Shown: piece after piece, positions 43,269-54,080 of the stretch
How positions within the stretch are numbered: position 1 is the first letter of the stretch
How the letters are laid out: each line of letters starts with the position of its first letter
From: Nocardia aurantia
Lineage (GTDB): Bacteria > Actinomycetota > Actinomycetes > Mycobacteriales > Mycobacteriaceae
Direction: 5' to 3'
Assembly: GCF_009604425.1 (NCBI RefSeq)
Contig: NZ_WEGI01000001.1
Location: forward strand, 1-64,000
Length of the DNA stretch: 64,000 nucleotides
Translations under genes and position numbers: made by a program
Notes under the pieces: generated by a model
Databases searched by the model: none
What the model saw: the letters and a program-made list of their open reading frames with translations, nothing else
What the model was told of the DNA's origin: nothing

Positions 43269-44201
43269 TCAGTCCGGCAAGGAGCGCAGGATCCCGCGGC
43301 CGTACCGCTGGAACTGCGCGTCGTCGACCATGCCGAGGGAGTGCCGTTCCACCAGCAGATCCCATTCGGAGTACAACTGCGCCACCCCCGGATCGGGCAC
43401 GGCGACCGCTCCTTCGGCGGAGGACCGCTGGATGGCGAAGTTGAGCGCGCCGACGACCCGGTCGGTGTCGGCCCGATCGGTCCCGGTGAAGTGCAGGGTC
43501 AGATTGCCGTCGAAGACGTCGATGCCGTAGTCGCCGCCGCTGCCCGGCGCCGAATCGTCGGTGGGCTGGGCGGAGATCAGGGCCGCGACCGGCATCTCGT
43601 AGGCGTGCCGGGCATCCACCCCGATCGGCACGAACAGCATGCGCTCGGTGGTGGCGGCCAGCACCCCGCGCCCGGCCGGGGGCGGGACGGTGTCGGAATC
43701 GGTGACCACCACGGCGGTCTCGAGGGCGAACTCGTCGGCGGCGACCAGCCGATGCAGCGCGGTGACGGCGGCCCGGGTGTCGCGCTGCGGGGCCATCCGC
43801 TTCACCGCCCGGTCGACGTCCGCGCGCAGCGGCCCGTTGCGGCCCCATTCCGGCGCGGGCGGCGTCAGGTCCGGCATGGACATGTCGATGCGCTGGGTCT
43901 CCAGGATCTGGGAGTTGAGTCGCTCCACGATGACCATCGCCGCCGGCACGTCGTGCTCGGCGATGAGGACCGGAAGTGGCGTCCGGTCGGCCGGGATGCC
44001 GGTCAGCACCGGTGTCGGGTATCGCAGGTAGATCTCGATGACGACGGCGTCGTCGGCGCGACGGTTCAGCCGGACCTTCAGCAGCTCGGACACCGGTACG
44101 TCGAGCACTCGCTCGCCGTCGGTGCCGGGCCGCAGCACGGTCAGCCGCCCGTCGCCGTGTCGCAGAATCGCTGTGGGTGTCCGTAGCTCGACTATGTCCA
44201 T
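43269..44201 (-). CDS. Hypothetical protein with PH-like and SHOCT-like regions
   Basis: 310 residues. The first 90 residues form a beta-rich module starting MDIVELRTPTAILRHGDGRLT. The middle (about 170-260) has VVVTDSDTVPPPAGRGVLAATTERMLFVPIG, which resembles bacterial PH (YokE-like) domains. The end, YSEWDLLVERHSLGMVDDAQFQRYGRGILRSL, looks like a SHOCT oligomerisation tail. Function unknown. Convergent with the DUF1266 gene (15 bp) and divergent from ftsH. The ATG at 44201 follows AGGGGG closely; a -10 TATTGT lies on the reverse strand at 44232-44237. The domain calls are by resemblance only. Confidence 0.7.
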   Translation of the reverse strand: MDIVELRTPTAILRHGDGRLTVLRPGTDGERVLDVPVSELLKVRLNRRADDAVVIEIYLRYPTPVLTGIPADRTPLPVLIAEHDVPAAMVIVERLNSQILETQRIDMSMPDLTPPAPEWGRNGPLRADVDRAVKRMAPQRDTRAAVTALHRLVAADEFALETAVVVTDSDTVPPPAGRGVLAATTERMLFVPIGVDARHAYEMPVAALISAQPTDDSAPGSGGDYGIDVFDGNLTLHFTGTDRADTDRVVGALNFAIQRSSAEGAVAVPDPGVAQLYSEWDLLVERHSLGMVDDAQFQRYGRGILRSLPD

Positions 44202-44550
44202 ACCCCCTGCGCTCTTGTTGTGTTGTCGCTCACAATAGAACCCGCATGCCATGATTGAAGGGCACTCGGGTGGACAGAGGCAGCGTCTGTCCGGGTCGGA
44301 CCCGGTGCGGGTCGGGAACCAGAAACAATCCCCGCCCGTTCACCTCTTGAACTGCATCAGCTGCCGAACTGCGCGATGTATCGAGTAGACCGTACGCGGT
44401 AACGTGGCTTGTCCGCATCCTTTTCCGTCGCAGTCGGCGGGAATCGAGCGAACGAGTACCGAACCGCTGCACGTTCACCCCGATCGCACGCATAGTAGGC
44501 ACGCACCCCCGGAAGTCACCGGAAAGGACTGGCCCGCCGGCCGACGCTCT

Positions 44551-46941
44551 ATGAACCGCAAGACAGTGTTTCGCAACCTGGCCATAGTCGCGGGCATTCT
44601 GCTCGTGATCTATCTGGTCAGCTATTTCAGCAACGACACGCGCGGCTGGAAGAACGTCGATACATCGGTGGCGCTCAGCCAGCTGCAGGACAAGCCCAAC
44701 GTCAAGCAGGTCCAGATCGATGACAAGGAACAGCAGCTGCGCATCACCCTGAACAAGGGCACCGATGCGACCGGCGGCTCGTCCCAGATCATCGCCAAGT
44801 ACCCGGGCGGCAGCGAGGTCGCCGCCACGGTGCTCAAGAACGTGCAGGACTCCGGGGCGCCCTACAACACCACCGTCAAGCAGGACAGCTGGTTCACCCA
44901 GGTGCTGCTGTTCGTGCTGCCGATGGTGATCCTGCTCGGCCTGTTCGTCTTCGTGATGGCGCGCATGCAGGGCGGTGGCCGCGGCGGCATGATGGGCTTC
45001 GGCAAGTCCCGGGCCAAACAGCTGACCAAGGACATGCCCAAGACCACGTTCGGGGACGTGGCCGGCGCCGACGAGGCGGTCGAGGAGCTCTACGAGATCA
45101 AGGACTTCCTGCAGAATCCGGCCCGCTACCAGGCGCTGGGCGCGAAGATCCCGAAGGGCGTGCTGCTGTACGGCCCCCCCGGTACCGGTAAGACGCTGCT
45201 CGCGCGCGCCGTGGCCGGCGAGGCGGGTGTGCCGTTCTTCACCATCTCCGGTTCGGACTTCGTCGAGATGTTCGTCGGTGTCGGCGCCTCCCGAGTGCGC
45301 GACCTGTTCGATCAGGCCAAGCAGAACAGCCCCTGCATCATCTTCGTCGACGAGATCGACGCGGTCGGCCGCCAGCGCGGCGCGGGCCTCGGCGGCGGTC
45401 ACGACGAGCGCGAGCAGACGCTGAACCAGTTGCTGGTCGAGATGGACGGCTTCGGCGACCGCACCGGTGTGATCATCATCGCTGCCACCAACCGCCCCGA
45501 CATCCTGGACCCGGCGCTGCTGCGCCCGGGCCGCTTCGACCGGCAGATCCCGGTCAGCAATCCGGACCTGGCCGGTCGCCGCGCCATCCTGCGGGTGCAT
45601 TCGCAGGGCAAGCCGATCGCGACCGACGCCGATCTGGACGGGCTGGCCAAGCGCACGGTCGGCATGTCCGGCGCCGATCTGGCCAACGTCATCAACGAGG
45701 CGGCGCTGCTGACCGCCCGCGAGCACGGCAACGTGATCACGGGCGCCTCCCTGGAGGAGTCGGTCGACCGGGTTATCGGCGGCCCGCGCCGCAAGAGCCG
45801 CATCATCAGCGAGCACGAGAAGAAGATCACCGCGTATCACGAGGGCGGTCACACCCTGGCCGCGTGGGCGATGCCCGATATCGAGCCGGTCTACAAGGTC
45901 ACGATCCTGGCCCGCGGCCGCACCGGCGGCCACGCCATGACCGTCCCCGAGGACGACAAGGGCTTGATGACCCGCTCGGAGATGATCGCCCGGCTGGTCA
46001 TGGCGATGGGCGGCCGCGCCGCCGAGGAGCTGGTTTTCCACGAGCCGACCACCGGCGCCTCCTCCGATATCGACCAGGCCACCAAGATCGCTCGCGCGAT
46101 GGTCACCGAATACGGCATGAGCGCGCGACTGGGCGCGGTCCGCTACGGCCAGGAGCAGGGCGACCCGTTCCTGGGCCGGTCGATGGGCACGGGTTCGGAC
46201 TATTCGCACGAGGTCGCCCGCGAGATCGACGAGGAGGTGCGCAACCTCATCGAGGCCGCGCACACCGAGGCGTGGGCGATCCTCAACGAGTACCGCGACG
46301 AGCTGGACTCGCTGGCCACCGCGCTGCTCGAACGGGAGACGCTGCACCGCAAGGAACTCGAGGGTGTGCTGTCCACGGTCGAGAAGCGGGCGCGGATCAC
46401 CGCGTTCAACGATTTCGGCGAGCGCACCCCGTCGGACCGCCCGCCGGTGAAGACGCCCCGGGAACTCGCCGCCGAGCGCGGCGAGCCGTGGCCGCCGGAG
46501 GGCCAGACCCCCGTTCCCGCCACCGCACCGGTCCCGGTCGGGCACGGCGACGGCGGCCGGCAGCCGGCCTTCGGCTATCCGGTGCCCGCACCGCAGACCC
46601 AGCAGCCGTATCCGGCGCCCGGCGCCACGCAGACGTATCCGCGTCCGGGCGGCACCCACGGCTCGCGGCCGGACTACGGCGCCCCGGCCGGTTGGTCGGC
46701 GCCGGGCTGGCCGCCCGCCGAGGAGGCCGAGGGCGGGCAGTCGGGTAACGCCGGTGGTCCGCCGCCGGGGTACGGCGGTCAGGGATATCCGGGTGGTCAG
46801 CCCTCCGCGGGCTGGGCGCCGGCCGGTGGCGCCCGCTACGGTCGCGGCTGGAGCCGCCCGGATCAGGACCAGTCCGGCCGGCCCGCGCCGAACGGAGATG
46901 GTGAGTCGAACGACTGGGACGGTCCGAACGGCCGCCACTGA
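44551..46941 (+). CDS. ftsH: ATP-dependent membrane zinc protease FtsH
   Basis: 796 residues. Two N-terminal membrane helices flank an extracytoplasmic domain: [17 protein letters not shown] and [18 protein letters not shown]. The AAA+ domain has Walker A GPPGTGKT near 208, Walker [12 protein letters not shown], the [23 protein letters not shown], and the protease zinc motif HEGGH near 429. It degrades misassembled membrane proteins and some regulators. After about residue 650 comes a 150-residue Pro/Gly/Gln-rich tail. The start at 44551 (MNRKTVFRN) matches mycobacterial FtsH. Followed by folE, as in Rv3610c-Rv3609c. Confidence 0.98.
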   Translation: MNRKTVFRNLAIVAGILLVIYLVSYFSNDTRGWKNVDTSVALSQLQDKPNVKQVQIDDKEQQLRITLNKGTDATGGSSQIIAKYPGGSEVAATVLKNVQDSGAPYNTTVKQDSWFTQVLLFVLPMVILLGLFVFVMARMQGGGRGGMMGFGKSRAKQLTKDMPKTTFGDVAGADEAVEELYEIKDFLQNPARYQALGAKIPKGVLLYGPPGTGKTLLARAVAGEAGVPFFTISGSDFVEMFVGVGASRVRDLFDQAKQNSPCIIFVDEIDAVGRQRGAGLGGGHDEREQTLNQLLVEMDGFGDRTGVIIIAATNRPDILDPALLRPGRFDRQIPVSNPDLAGRRAILRVHSQGKPIATDADLDGLAKRTVGMSGADLANVINEAALLTAREHGNVITGASLEESVDRVIGGPRRKSRIISEHEKKITAYHEGGHTLAAWAMPDIEPVYKVTILARGRTGGHAMTVPEDDKGLMTRSEMIARLVMAMGGRAAEELVFHEPTTGASSDIDQATKIARAMVTEYGMSARLGAVRYGQEQGDPFLGRSMGTGSDYSHEVAREIDEEVRNLIEAAHTEAWAILNEYRDELDSLATALLERETLHRKELEGVLSTVEKRARITAFNDFGERTPSDRPPVKTPRELAAERGEPWPPEGQTPVPATAPVPVGHGDGGRQPAFGYPVPAPQTQQPYPAPGATQTYPRPGGTHGSRPDYGAPAGWSAPGWPPAEEAEGGQSGNAGGPPPGYGGQGYPGGQPSAGWAPAGGARYGRGWSRPDQDQSGRPAPNGDGESNDWDGPNGRH

Positions 46942-47013
46942 GCGGCTGCGGTTACGCTCGAAGGTCGGGGTGCCGAGAGATTGCCGGTACCCGGGATTTT
47001 TGGAGGTTCTCGA

Positions 47014-47634
47014 GTGTCGGTCAACAACCGTGTCGTTTCCGGGCCGATAGCGCTCGACAGCGGCCGCCCCTTCGATCAGGATCGAGCCGAGGCGGCGGTC
47101 CGGGAATTACTGATCGCCGTCGGCGAGGATCCGGATCGTCCGGGGCTGGTCGATACCCCCGCTCGGGTGGCACGGGCCTATCGCGAGGTGTTCGCCGGCC
47201 TGTACACCGAGCCGGACGCGGTGCTCAACACGACGTTCGACGAGGGACATCAGGAACTGGTGCTGGTCCGCGACATACCGATGTACTCGACCTGTGAACA
47301 TCACCTGGTGTCGTTCCACGGGGTCGCGCACGTCGGGTACATCCCGGGCACGCACGGCCGGGTGACGGGTCTGTCGAAACTCGCCCGGCTGGTCGATCTC
47401 TACGCGAAGCGGCCGCAGGTGCAGGAGCGGCTCACCAGCCAGATCGCGGACGCGCTGATGCGCAAGCTGGACCCGCGTGGCGCGATCGTGGTGGTCGAGG
47501 CCGAACACCTCTGCATGGCGATGCGCGGCATCCGCAAGCCGGGCGCCAGCACCACCACCTCCGCGGTGCGCGGACTGCTGCAGACCAATGCGGCCTCGCG
47601 TGCCGAGGCGCTCGATCTCATTCTCCGCAAATAG
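47014..47634 (+). CDS. folE: GTP cyclohydrolase I
   Basis: First enzyme of folate biosynthesis, GTP to dihydroneopterin triphosphate. 206 residues. Zinc ligands are in [12 protein letters not shown] (Cys and His) and [10 protein letters not shown] (Cys), and [21 protein letters not shown] is the strongly conserved central stretch. The GTG at 47014 has TGGAGG 7 nt upstream. It starts the folE-folP-folB-folK set. Confidence 0.97.
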   Translation: MSVNNRVVSGPIALDSGRPFDQDRAEAAVRELLIAVGEDPDRPGLVDTPARVARAYREVFAGLYTEPDAVLNTTFDEGHQELVLVRDIPMYSTCEHHLVSFHGVAHVGYIPGTHGRVTGLSKLARLVDLYAKRPQVQERLTSQIADALMRKLDPRGAIVVVEAEHLCMAMRGIRKPGASTTTSAVRGLLQTNAASRAEALDLILRK

Positions 47635-47695
47635 GCGTCGCGACAGCCGGATACCGGCCGCGACAGGCAGAAACGGATAGGCAAAGATACTGCCC

Positions 47696-48652
47696 ATGAT
47701 CCCGCTGATCACGCCTCGCGCCGGACGGTCCTGTGTGGTCATGGGAGTCGTGAACGTGACCAGCGACTCCTTCTCCGACGGCGGCCGATACCTCGATCCG
47801 GTGCTGGCCGTCGAGCACGGTATCCGGCTGTACCGGGCGGGCGCCGACATCATCGACGTCGGCGGCGAGTCCACCCGGCCCGGTGCGGTGCGGGTGGATC
47901 CGGCGGCCGAGGCCGCCCGGGTGACCCCGGTGATCCGGGAACTGCATGCGGCCGGCGTGCCCACCAGCGTGGACACCATGCGGGCGAGCGTGGCCGCGGC
48001 CGCGATCGAGGCGGGTGTCTCGGTGGTCAACGATGTCTCCGGTGGCCGGGCCGACGCGGATATGGTCCGGGTCGTCGCCGACGCCCGGATCCCGTGGATC
48101 CTCATGCATTGGCGGGCGGCGGCCGACTACCGGCATCTCGGCCCGGCCGACCACTACGACGATGTGGTCGCCGAGGTGATCGAGGAACTGTCCGCGCAGG
48201 TGGACCTGGCGCTGGCGGCCGGGGTGCATCCGAGCGCGCTGGTCCTGGACCCGGGCCTGGGTTTCGCGAAGAACGCCGAGCACAACTGGACCCTGCTGCA
48301 CGCCCTGCCGAGCCTGATCGAACAGGGGTTACCCGTGCTGGTCGGCGCGTCCCGGAAGCGTTTCCTGGGGTCGCTGCTGGCCGAGCCGGACGCCGCGGCG
48401 ACCCCGCGCCCGGCCGACGGCCGCGAGGTGGCGACGGCGACCGTCTCGGCGCTCGCCGCGTGGCACGGCGCGTGGGGCGTCCGGGTGCACGACGTGCGCT
48501 CGACGCTGGACGCCCTCGCGGTCACGGATGCGTGGCGGCGCGGCGGCACCGAGCCGGCGGGCGAGTGGACGGGCGACCGCGCCCCGGCGGGTACGGGCGG
48601 CAGGGGTACGAGCGCGATCGACGCGGATCGACGGCGACAGGGAGTCAGGTGA
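47696..48652 (+). CDS. folP: Dihydropteroate synthase
   Basis: Condenses p-aminobenzoate with dihydropterin pyrophosphate; target of sulfonamides. 318 residues. Both TIM-barrel signatures are intact: [16 protein letters not shown] and [14 protein letters not shown], plus GASRKRFLG. An extended C-terminus of about 25 residues ([14 protein letters not shown]...) is low-complexity. Its TGA overlaps the folB GTG by 4 nt. Confidence 0.97.
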   Translation: MIPLITPRAGRSCVVMGVVNVTSDSFSDGGRYLDPVLAVEHGIRLYRAGADIIDVGGESTRPGAVRVDPAAEAARVTPVIRELHAAGVPTSVDTMRASVAAAAIEAGVSVVNDVSGGRADADMVRVVADARIPWILMHWRAAADYRHLGPADHYDDVVAEVIEELSAQVDLALAAGVHPSALVLDPGLGFAKNAEHNWTLLHALPSLIEQGLPVLVGASRKRFLGSLLAEPDAAATPRPADGREVATATVSALAAWHGAWGVRVHDVRSTLDALAVTDAWRRGGTEPAGEWTGDRAPAGTGGRGTSAIDADRRRQGVR

Positions 48653-49032
48653 ATACCGATCGGATCGAACTGCGCGGCCTGCGCGCGTTCGGCTATCACG
48701 GCGTGTTCGATTACGAGCGCCGGGACGGCCAGGAATTCGTCGTCGATATCACCGTCTCGACGGATTTCGCGGCCGCCGCGGCCACCGACGATCTCGCCGC
48801 CACCATCGACTACGGCATGCTGGCCGAATTGGCGGTGCGTATCGTGCAGGGCCCGCCGCGCGACCTCATCGAGACCGTGGTGTCGGAGATCGCCGACGCC
48901 GTCCTGGCCGCGGACGCGCGCATCGCGGCCGCGGAGGTGACCGTGCACAAACCCTCGGCGCCGATTCCGCACACCTTCGCCGACGTCCGCGTGATCACCA
49001 CCCGCGGCCGCGCCACCGAGGCGGGCTCGTGA
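48649..49032 (+). CDS. folB: Dihydroneopterin aldolase
   Basis: 127 residues. [29 protein letters not shown] is the N-terminal signature with the catalytic Glu; IDYGMLAEL and [12 protein letters not shown] carry the conserved active-site Tyr and Lys. Converts dihydroneopterin to hydroxymethyl-dihydropterin plus glycolaldehyde. GTGA overlaps on both sides couple it to folP and folK. Confidence 0.96.
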   Translation: MNTDRIELRGLRAFGYHGVFDYERRDGQEFVVDITVSTDFAAAAATDDLAATIDYGMLAELAVRIVQGPPRDLIETVVSEIADAVLAADARIAAAEVTVHKPSAPIPHTFADVRVITTRGRATEAGS

Positions 49033-49571
49033 GCCGCGCGGTGTTGTCGATCGGGTCGAATCTCGGCGATCGGCAGGCGCACCTGCGCGGTGTCGTCGAC
49101 GCGTTCGCGCCGTGGCTGGTAGCGGTCTCGCCGGTCTACACCACCGCCCCCTGGGGCGGCGTGGAACAGGACGACTATCTGAATGCCGTTCTGGTCGTGG
49201 ACGATCCGGATGCCGGGCCGTGGGAGTGGTTGCGCCGGGGCCAGGAGCTGGAGCAGTCCGCGCACCGGGTCCGCGAGGTGCGCTGGGGCGCCCGGACCCT
49301 GGACGTCGACGTGATCACCTGTGCCACCGCGGATCTCGCGGGCGGTCCGGCGACGCCGGTCCACAGCGCCGATCCGGCGCTGATCCTGCCGCATCCGCAG
49401 GCCTGGCACCGCGCGTTCGTCCTGGTTCCGTGGCTGGCGGCGGAGCCGGACGCCGTGCTCGAGGTGGACGGCCGGCCCCGGCCGGTGCGGGAGTTGCTGG
49501 CCGCACTCGACCCCGCCGAACGGGACGGGGTGCGGCGTACCGAACTGACGCTGGGGGCGGTCTCGCGGTGA
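49029..49571 (+). CDS. folK: Hydroxymethyl-dihydropterin pyrophosphokinase
   Basis: 180 residues. [15 protein letters not shown] is the N-terminal HPPK motif, [19 protein letters not shown] the substrate loop, and [12 protein letters not shown] plus [16 protein letters not shown] the family signature, with the catalytic Asp pair. The GTG overlaps the folB stop. Supplies the pyrophosphorylated pterin used by FolP. Confidence 0.96.
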   Translation: MSRAVLSIGSNLGDRQAHLRGVVDAFAPWLVAVSPVYTTAPWGGVEQDDYLNAVLVVDDPDAGPWEWLRRGQELEQSAHRVREVRWGARTLDVDVITCATADLAGGPATPVHSADPALILPHPQAWHRAFVLVPWLAAEPDAVLEVDGRPRPVRELLAALDPAERDGVRRTELTLGAVSR

Positions 49572-50047
49572 ACGTCATGAAACCGACGCGGGCGCTGGAC
49601 CTGACGGCGAACGTGCTGATCGCCGCGGTCGTCGCGTGGATCGCCACCCGATGGGCGTACTCGACGTTCCCGCCGATCAGCGTGATCGCGGGCGCCTCGC
49701 TGTATCCGGTCGCCGCCCTGGAAGCGGTGCTGGGCTTCGTGATCCGCGCGCGGGTCGGCGACGAGCGCATCGGCGACGGTCCCCGGCAGCTGCATCCGAT
49801 CACCGTGGCCCGGGCGGTGGCACTGGCGAAGGCGTCCGCGCAGGTCGGGTCGCTGGCGGGCGGGGTGTGGCTGGGTTTCCTGGTGTGGGTGTATCCGCAG
49901 CGGTCCAGTCTGCACGCGGCGTCGTCCGACACCCCCGGCGCGATCGTCGGACTGATCGCGGGCGCGGCGCTGGTGGCGGCCGCGTTGTGGCTGGAGTATT
50001 GCTGTCGCGCGCCCAGCGAGCCACCGGACGAATCCGCTACCGCATAG
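49568..50047 (+). CDS. DUF3180 membrane protein
   Basis: 159 residues, positional homologue of Rv3605c, always next to folK in mycobacteria and nocardiae. Membrane segments: LTANVLIAAVVAWIATRWAY, SVIAGASLYPVAALEAVLGFVI, SAQVGSLAGGVWLGFLVWVY and AIVGLIAGAALVAAALWLEY. The GTG overlaps the folK stop (GTGA); an ATG at 49577 is an alternative. Function unknown; linkage suggests a role near folate or the cell envelope but that is guesswork. Confidence 0.9.
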   Translation: MNVMKPTRALDLTANVLIAAVVAWIATRWAYSTFPPISVIAGASLYPVAALEAVLGFVIRARVGDERIGDGPRQLHPITVARAVALAKASAQVGSLAGGVWLGFLVWVYPQRSSLHAASSDTPGAIVGLIAGAALVAAALWLEYCCRAPSEPPDESATA

Positions 50048-50104
50048 TTATCGATGCCTTCCTAGTCAACCGATCAGAAACGAGCCGGATTCAGCTGAGC
50101 AGGC

Positions 50105-50110
50105 TACCCT
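50105..50110 (+). promoter_or_regulatory. Candidate -10 box TACCCT of the leaderless gene at 50118
   Basis: TACCCT is 7 nt before the ATG at 50118, in a 70-bp gap after DUF3180. Confidence 0.45.
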
Positions 50111-50117
50111 TGCGGGC

Positions 50118-51599
50118 ATGGCTCCACCCTCCCGTAGCAGTGCTTCCCGGCAGTCCCGGGGAGACACGGGGAAACTCGTTCTCGGACTTTTGATTCTGCT
50201 CGGTCTGATTGCCAGTGTGTTCCTGATCTTCAGCAACAACCTGCAGTTGGTACGGATCGGATTGGTGGCCGCACTGTGGGCGGCCGTGATCGGCGCGATC
50301 GCCGCGACGAGGTATCGCCGCGAGTCGGCCGACGACCGGGCCAAGGCACGTGACCTGCAGAAGGTCTATCAGTTGCAGCTGGAACGCGAGATCAGCGCGC
50401 GGCGTGAATTCGAGCACGACGTCGAATCCCGGGTCCGTGAGGAGGTCGGCGCCGAGTCGGAGGAACTCGCCGCCCTGCGCGCCGAACTCGTGGTCCTGCG
50501 GGAGAACCTGCAGCGGCTGTTCGACGGTGTACAGCCGGCTCACCGGCCCGCCCTGCACGCGGACGCGTTCCGGATCCAGGAATTGACGAGCGCGTCGTCG
50601 GCGAACGATAACCACACGGAAACCGACTGGGATCCCTGGAATGCGCCGCCGATGTCGCCGATCTCGATGACGCCGATCTTCGAGCCCGATCACCCCGAGC
50701 CGCCCGCGTTCGCCAGCCCCTTCGACGATCCGGTGACCGCCGAGACGTCGATCGTGCCGCCGGAGCAGATCGCGCCCGAGGCGCCGGCCGACCCGCATCC
50801 CTCCGACATCTCCTTCGCGGCCTTCCTCGACTCGCACGCGTCGGAGACCTTCGCGAGCTTCGACGCCTATCGGTCCGCGACCTTCGATCCGTTCGACCCG
50901 CTCGAGGGGTTGGGCCCGTCCCGTCCGGTGGTCGAGCCGCTGCGGCGCCCGGAACCCCGCGAGGAGCGGGACTTCCGGAAGGAATCGCGCTGGGGCGACA
51001 CCGCCGAGAACGGTGCGACCTGGGCCGGTGACCTGTCACGCGACGACACGGGCCCGGCGCGGAACACGGCTCGGCCCCACGATGATCCGACCGTGAATCC
51101 GGCACGGAACGCGGCCTGGGAACCGGGTGATGCGAATCCGCTCGGGGACACCGCGGGAAGTCCGGCCTGGTCCGGTGACAGCGCGCGGGACGGCCGCCGG
51201 CCGGAGAACATCGGCGAAGCCTGGGATGCCACGGTGACCGAGCCCGCCCGGCCGATCGAAGCGCCGCGCGGCGGGGCGATCTGGGATCGCGGCGCGACCC
51301 GGGAGCCGAGCGTGGCCCCGGACGCCGAACCGGCCCGTGACGAACCGGCCCCGGCCGCACCACCGATGCCCCGGGAACCGTCGGCCGAACCCGCGGCCAC
51401 CGCCTGGCACGACCTCCGGGACGAGAGCTCGCCGACCCGTTCGCCGGCCCCCTCGAACCAGGCCGCTCCGGGCACACCGATCGGCACGCCCGGGGCCAGG
51501 CGCCGCCGCCGCGGCGCGGAGGACAGCACCCACCGCCTCTCGGTCGCCGAGATCATGGCCAACCTCCGGTCGGAGCAGGACGACGACACCAAACGGTGA
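50118..51599 (+). CDS. Rv3604c-type membrane protein with long disordered region (DUF6779-like)
   Basis: 493 residues. Two N-terminal membrane helices (KLVLGLLILLGLIASVFLIF and IGLVAALWAAVIGAIAATRY) are followed by a charged coiled coil (LQKVYQLQLEREISARREFEHD to about 140). Then comes about 300 residues rich in Asp, Ala, Pro and Arg with no fold, ending in a conserved basic motif STHRLSVAEIMANLRSEQ. Found in the same slot in mycobacteria, between DUF3180 and the DUF2520 gene. Function unknown; the architecture fits a membrane-tethered scaffold. Probably leaderless. Confidence 0.85.
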   Translation: MAPPSRSSASRQSRGDTGKLVLGLLILLGLIASVFLIFSNNLQLVRIGLVAALWAAVIGAIAATRYRRESADDRAKARDLQKVYQLQLEREISARREFEHDVESRVREEVGAESEELAALRAELVVLRENLQRLFDGVQPAHRPALHADAFRIQELTSASSANDNHTETDWDPWNAPPMSPISMTPIFEPDHPEPPAFASPFDDPVTAETSIVPPEQIAPEAPADPHPSDISFAAFLDSHASETFASFDAYRSATFDPFDPLEGLGPSRPVVEPLRRPEPREERDFRKESRWGDTAENGATWAGDLSRDDTGPARNTARPHDDPTVNPARNAAWEPGDANPLGDTAGSPAWSGDSARDGRRPENIGEAWDATVTEPARPIEAPRGGAIWDRGATREPSVAPDAEPARDEPAPAAPPMPREPSAEPAATAWHDLRDESSPTRSPAPSNQAAPGTPIGTPGARRRRRGAEDSTHRLSVAEIMANLRSEQDDDTKR

Positions 51600-51774
51600 G
51601 GCCTGGTTCAGGCCGCTGATCGTCGCGGAGAGGCCGGGCGTTCGTGAGGCGAACATCACGGTGCCCGTGCTGGCCGTGCGCGCGGCCGCACGCCTATCCT
51701 CGACTCGGTAAGTCCGGTACCTGCGCATTCGCGGGACTGGAACTGTGTCGCAGCATCATTCCGAGAGGACATCG

Positions 51775-52686
51775 GTGACCTCCAGTCACTTTGCGCCTGC
51801 ACGATTGACGGTGGGAATCGTCTCGGCGGGACGCGTGGGTTCGGCGCTGGGCGCCGCGCTGGAGCGGGCCGGCCATGTGGTGTTCGGGGTGTCCGCGATA
51901 TCCGACGCCTCGGTGCGCCGGGCGCGCACCCGGCTGCCCGAGTCGCGGATCCTGCCCGCCGAGGAGGTGGCCGCGCGCAGCGAGTTGCTGGTCCTGGCCG
52001 TGCCGGACGCCGAACTCGCCGGCCTGGTATCCGGGCTGGCCACCGCCGCCGTGGTCCGCCCCGGCACGATCGTGGCGCACACCTCCGGCGCCAACGGGAT
52101 CACCGTCCTCGCCCCGCTGACCGAACTCGGCGCGTTGCCGCTGGCCGTCCATCCGGCCATGACGTTCACCGGTCACGACGAGGACCTCACTCGCCTCGGC
52201 AACGCCTGTTTCGGGATCACCGCCGCCGACGAGATCGGCTACGCGATCGCGCAGTCCCTGGTCATCGAGATGGGTGGGGAGCCGGTGCGGGTCTCCGAGG
52301 AACACCGCACGCTGTATCACGCCGCGCTCGCCCACGGCAGTAATCACCTGGTCACGCTGATCGTGGACGCGGTCGCCGCGCTGCGGTCCGCGCTCGTGGG
52401 ACCGGGCCTGCTGGGGCAGCCGCTGGTCGACGGGCAACCCGGCGGCCTGCCCGAGCGGATGCTCGCGCCGCTGGCCTCGGCCGCGCTGGACAACGCGCTG
52501 CGCCGCGGCCCGTCGGCCCTGACCGGGCCGGTGGCGCGCGGTGACGTCGCCGCGGTGTCCGCGCACCTGGACGCCCTCACCACCCTCGATCCCCGGCTGG
52601 CCGCCGGCTACCGCGCGCTGTCGCTGCGCACGGCCGAGCTGGCCGGGTCCGATCCCGACCTCATCGACCTGCTGGAGGACCGTTGA
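51775..52686 (+). CDS. DUF2520 Rossmann-like oxidoreductase
   Basis: 303 residues. The dinucleotide-binding start is [24 protein letters not shown] (GxxxxG), and [13 protein letters not shown] follows. The C-terminal DUF2520 part has [19 protein letters not shown] and [16 protein letters not shown]. The arrangement is ketopantoate-reductase-like, and the gene is coupled to panC in this and related genomes. It is a candidate for pantoate supply (PanE function), but the family's activity is unproven. GAGAGGA is 7 nt before the GTG at 51775; it overlaps panC by 4 nt. Confidence 0.87.
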   Translation: MTSSHFAPARLTVGIVSAGRVGSALGAALERAGHVVFGVSAISDASVRRARTRLPESRILPAEEVAARSELLVLAVPDAELAGLVSGLATAAVVRPGTIVAHTSGANGITVLAPLTELGALPLAVHPAMTFTGHDEDLTRLGNACFGITAADEIGYAIAQSLVIEMGGEPVRVSEEHRTLYHAALAHGSNHLVTLIVDAVAALRSALVGPGLLGQPLVDGQPGGLPERMLAPLASAALDNALRRGPSALTGPVARGDVAAVSAHLDALTTLDPRLAAGYRALSLRTAELAGSDPDLIDLLEDR

Positions 52687-53606
52687 CGGCCGACCCTGTC
52701 ACCCTGCGCGCGAGCTATCGCCCGGGCGAACTGACCGTGCTGCACGATCCGGCCCGGCTCGCCGCCGTGTCGAACGCGCTGCGCGCGGTGGGCCGCACGG
52801 TGGCGCTGGTGCCGACCATGGGCGCCCTGCACGACGGGCACCTGGAACTGGTCCGCCGCGCCAAGCGCACCAACCAGGTGGTGATCGTCTCGATCTTCGT
52901 GAACCCGCTGCAGTTCGGCGCGAACGAGGATCTCGGCAGGTATCCGCGCACCCTCGAGGCCGATGTGGATCTGCTGCGCGGCGAGGGCGTGGAGCTGGTT
53001 TTCGCGCCCAGCCCGGCCGGCATGTATCCGGACGGCCCGCGGACCACCATCGAGCCCGGTCCGCTCGGCGCCGAACTGGAGGGCGCGGTCCGGCCCGGCC
53101 ATTTCGCCGGGGTGCTGACCGTCGTCGCGAAACTGCTCCAGATCGCCCGCCCGCACGAGGCGTTCTTCGGCGAGAAGGACTATCAGCAGCTGACGCTGAT
53201 CCGGCAGCTGGTCCGCGACCTGAACTTCGACGTGAAGATCGTGCCGGTGGCCACGGTCCGCGAGCGCGACGGGCTGGCGATGTCCTCGCGCAACAGATTC
53301 CTGGATCCGGCGCAGCGGGAGCTGGCGGCGACGTTGTCGGCGGCGCTGGCCGCGGGCCGGCACGCCGCCGGGCTCGGACCGGAGGCGGTGGTCGCCGCCG
53401 CGCGGGCCGTGCTCGATCAGGCGCCCGGGATCGGCGTCGACTACCTGGAACTGCGCGCCGCCGATCTGGGCCCGGTCGGCGCGCCGGGCTGGAGCGGCAA
53501 CGCCCGGTTGCTGGTCGCCGCGCGGGTCGGCGCCACCCGGCTCATCGACAATCTGTCCGTGACGGTCGGGGTGTCGGCCGACGGCCATCCCACGACCCCG
53601 GCCTGA
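52683..53606 (+). CDS. panC: Pantothenate synthetase
   Basis: ATP-dependent ligation of pantoate with beta-alanine. 307 residues. [18 protein letters not shown] (HIGH-like motif), [35 protein letters not shown] and [10 protein letters not shown] are all intact. The TTG start at 52683 overlaps the previous TGA (TTGA), an unusual start codon for the family but supported by frame and coupling. Confidence 0.97.
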   Translation: MTADPVTLRASYRPGELTVLHDPARLAAVSNALRAVGRTVALVPTMGALHDGHLELVRRAKRTNQVVIVSIFVNPLQFGANEDLGRYPRTLEADVDLLRGEGVELVFAPSPAGMYPDGPRTTIEPGPLGAELEGAVRPGHFAGVLTVVAKLLQIARPHEAFFGEKDYQQLTLIRQLVRDLNFDVKIVPVATVRERDGLAMSSRNRFLDPAQRELAATLSAALAAGRHAAGLGPEAVVAAARAVLDQAPGIGVDYLELRAADLGPVGAPGWSGNARLLVAARVGATRLIDNLSVTVGVSADGHPTTPA

Positions 53607-53638
53607 CCGGCCGTTCCGTATCGAGAGAGGCGACGACG

Positions 53639-54058
53639 TTGTTGCGCACCATGATGAAGTCCAAGATCCACCGCGCCACGGTCACCCACGCCGACCTGCA
53701 CTACGTCGGCTCGGTGACGGTGGATCCGGATCTGATGGCGGCCGCCGATCTGCTCGAGGGCGAGCAGGTCTGCATCGTCGACATCGACAACGGCGCCCGG
53801 CTCGAGACCTACGTGATCGCCGGTGAGCCCGGCTCCGGCGTGATCGGAATCAACGGCGCCGCAGCACATCTCGTACATCCCGGCGATCTGGTCATCCTGA
53901 TCGCGTACGGCATGATGGACGAGGCCGAGGTGCGCGAATACGCGCCGCGGGTGGTGTTCGTCGACGAGCGCAACCGCCCGGTGGATCTGGGCACCGACCC
54001 GGCGCACGCGCCGGACGGCTCCGGGCTGTCCTCGCCCCGCTCGCTGACCGTCGCCTGA
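53639..54058 (+). CDS. panD: Aspartate 1-decarboxylase precursor
   Basis: Pyruvoyl enzyme that makes beta-alanine. 139 residues. The self-cleavage site is HYVGSVTVD, between Gly24 and Ser25, and [18 protein letters not shown] is the conserved C-terminal half. The TTG at 53639 with GAGAGAGG about 8 nt upstream gives [15 protein letters not shown], the mycobacterial-type start. The ATG at 53651 is too far in. Confidence 0.96.
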   Translation: MLRTMMKSKIHRATVTHADLHYVGSVTVDPDLMAAADLLEGEQVCIVDIDNGARLETYVIAGEPGSGVIGINGAAAHLVHPGDLVILIAYGMMDEAEVREYAPRVVFVDERNRPVDLGTDPAHAPDGSGLSSPRSLTVA

Positions 54059-54080
54059 TCCGCGGGCGAGGCGCGACGCC

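Noticed and set aside
44230..46938. 902-codon open frame antisense to ftsH
   Set aside because: In high-GC DNA the strand opposite a gene stays open because of codon-position GC bias. The translation is His/Gln/Gly-rich with no domain, while ftsH on the other strand is unmistakable.
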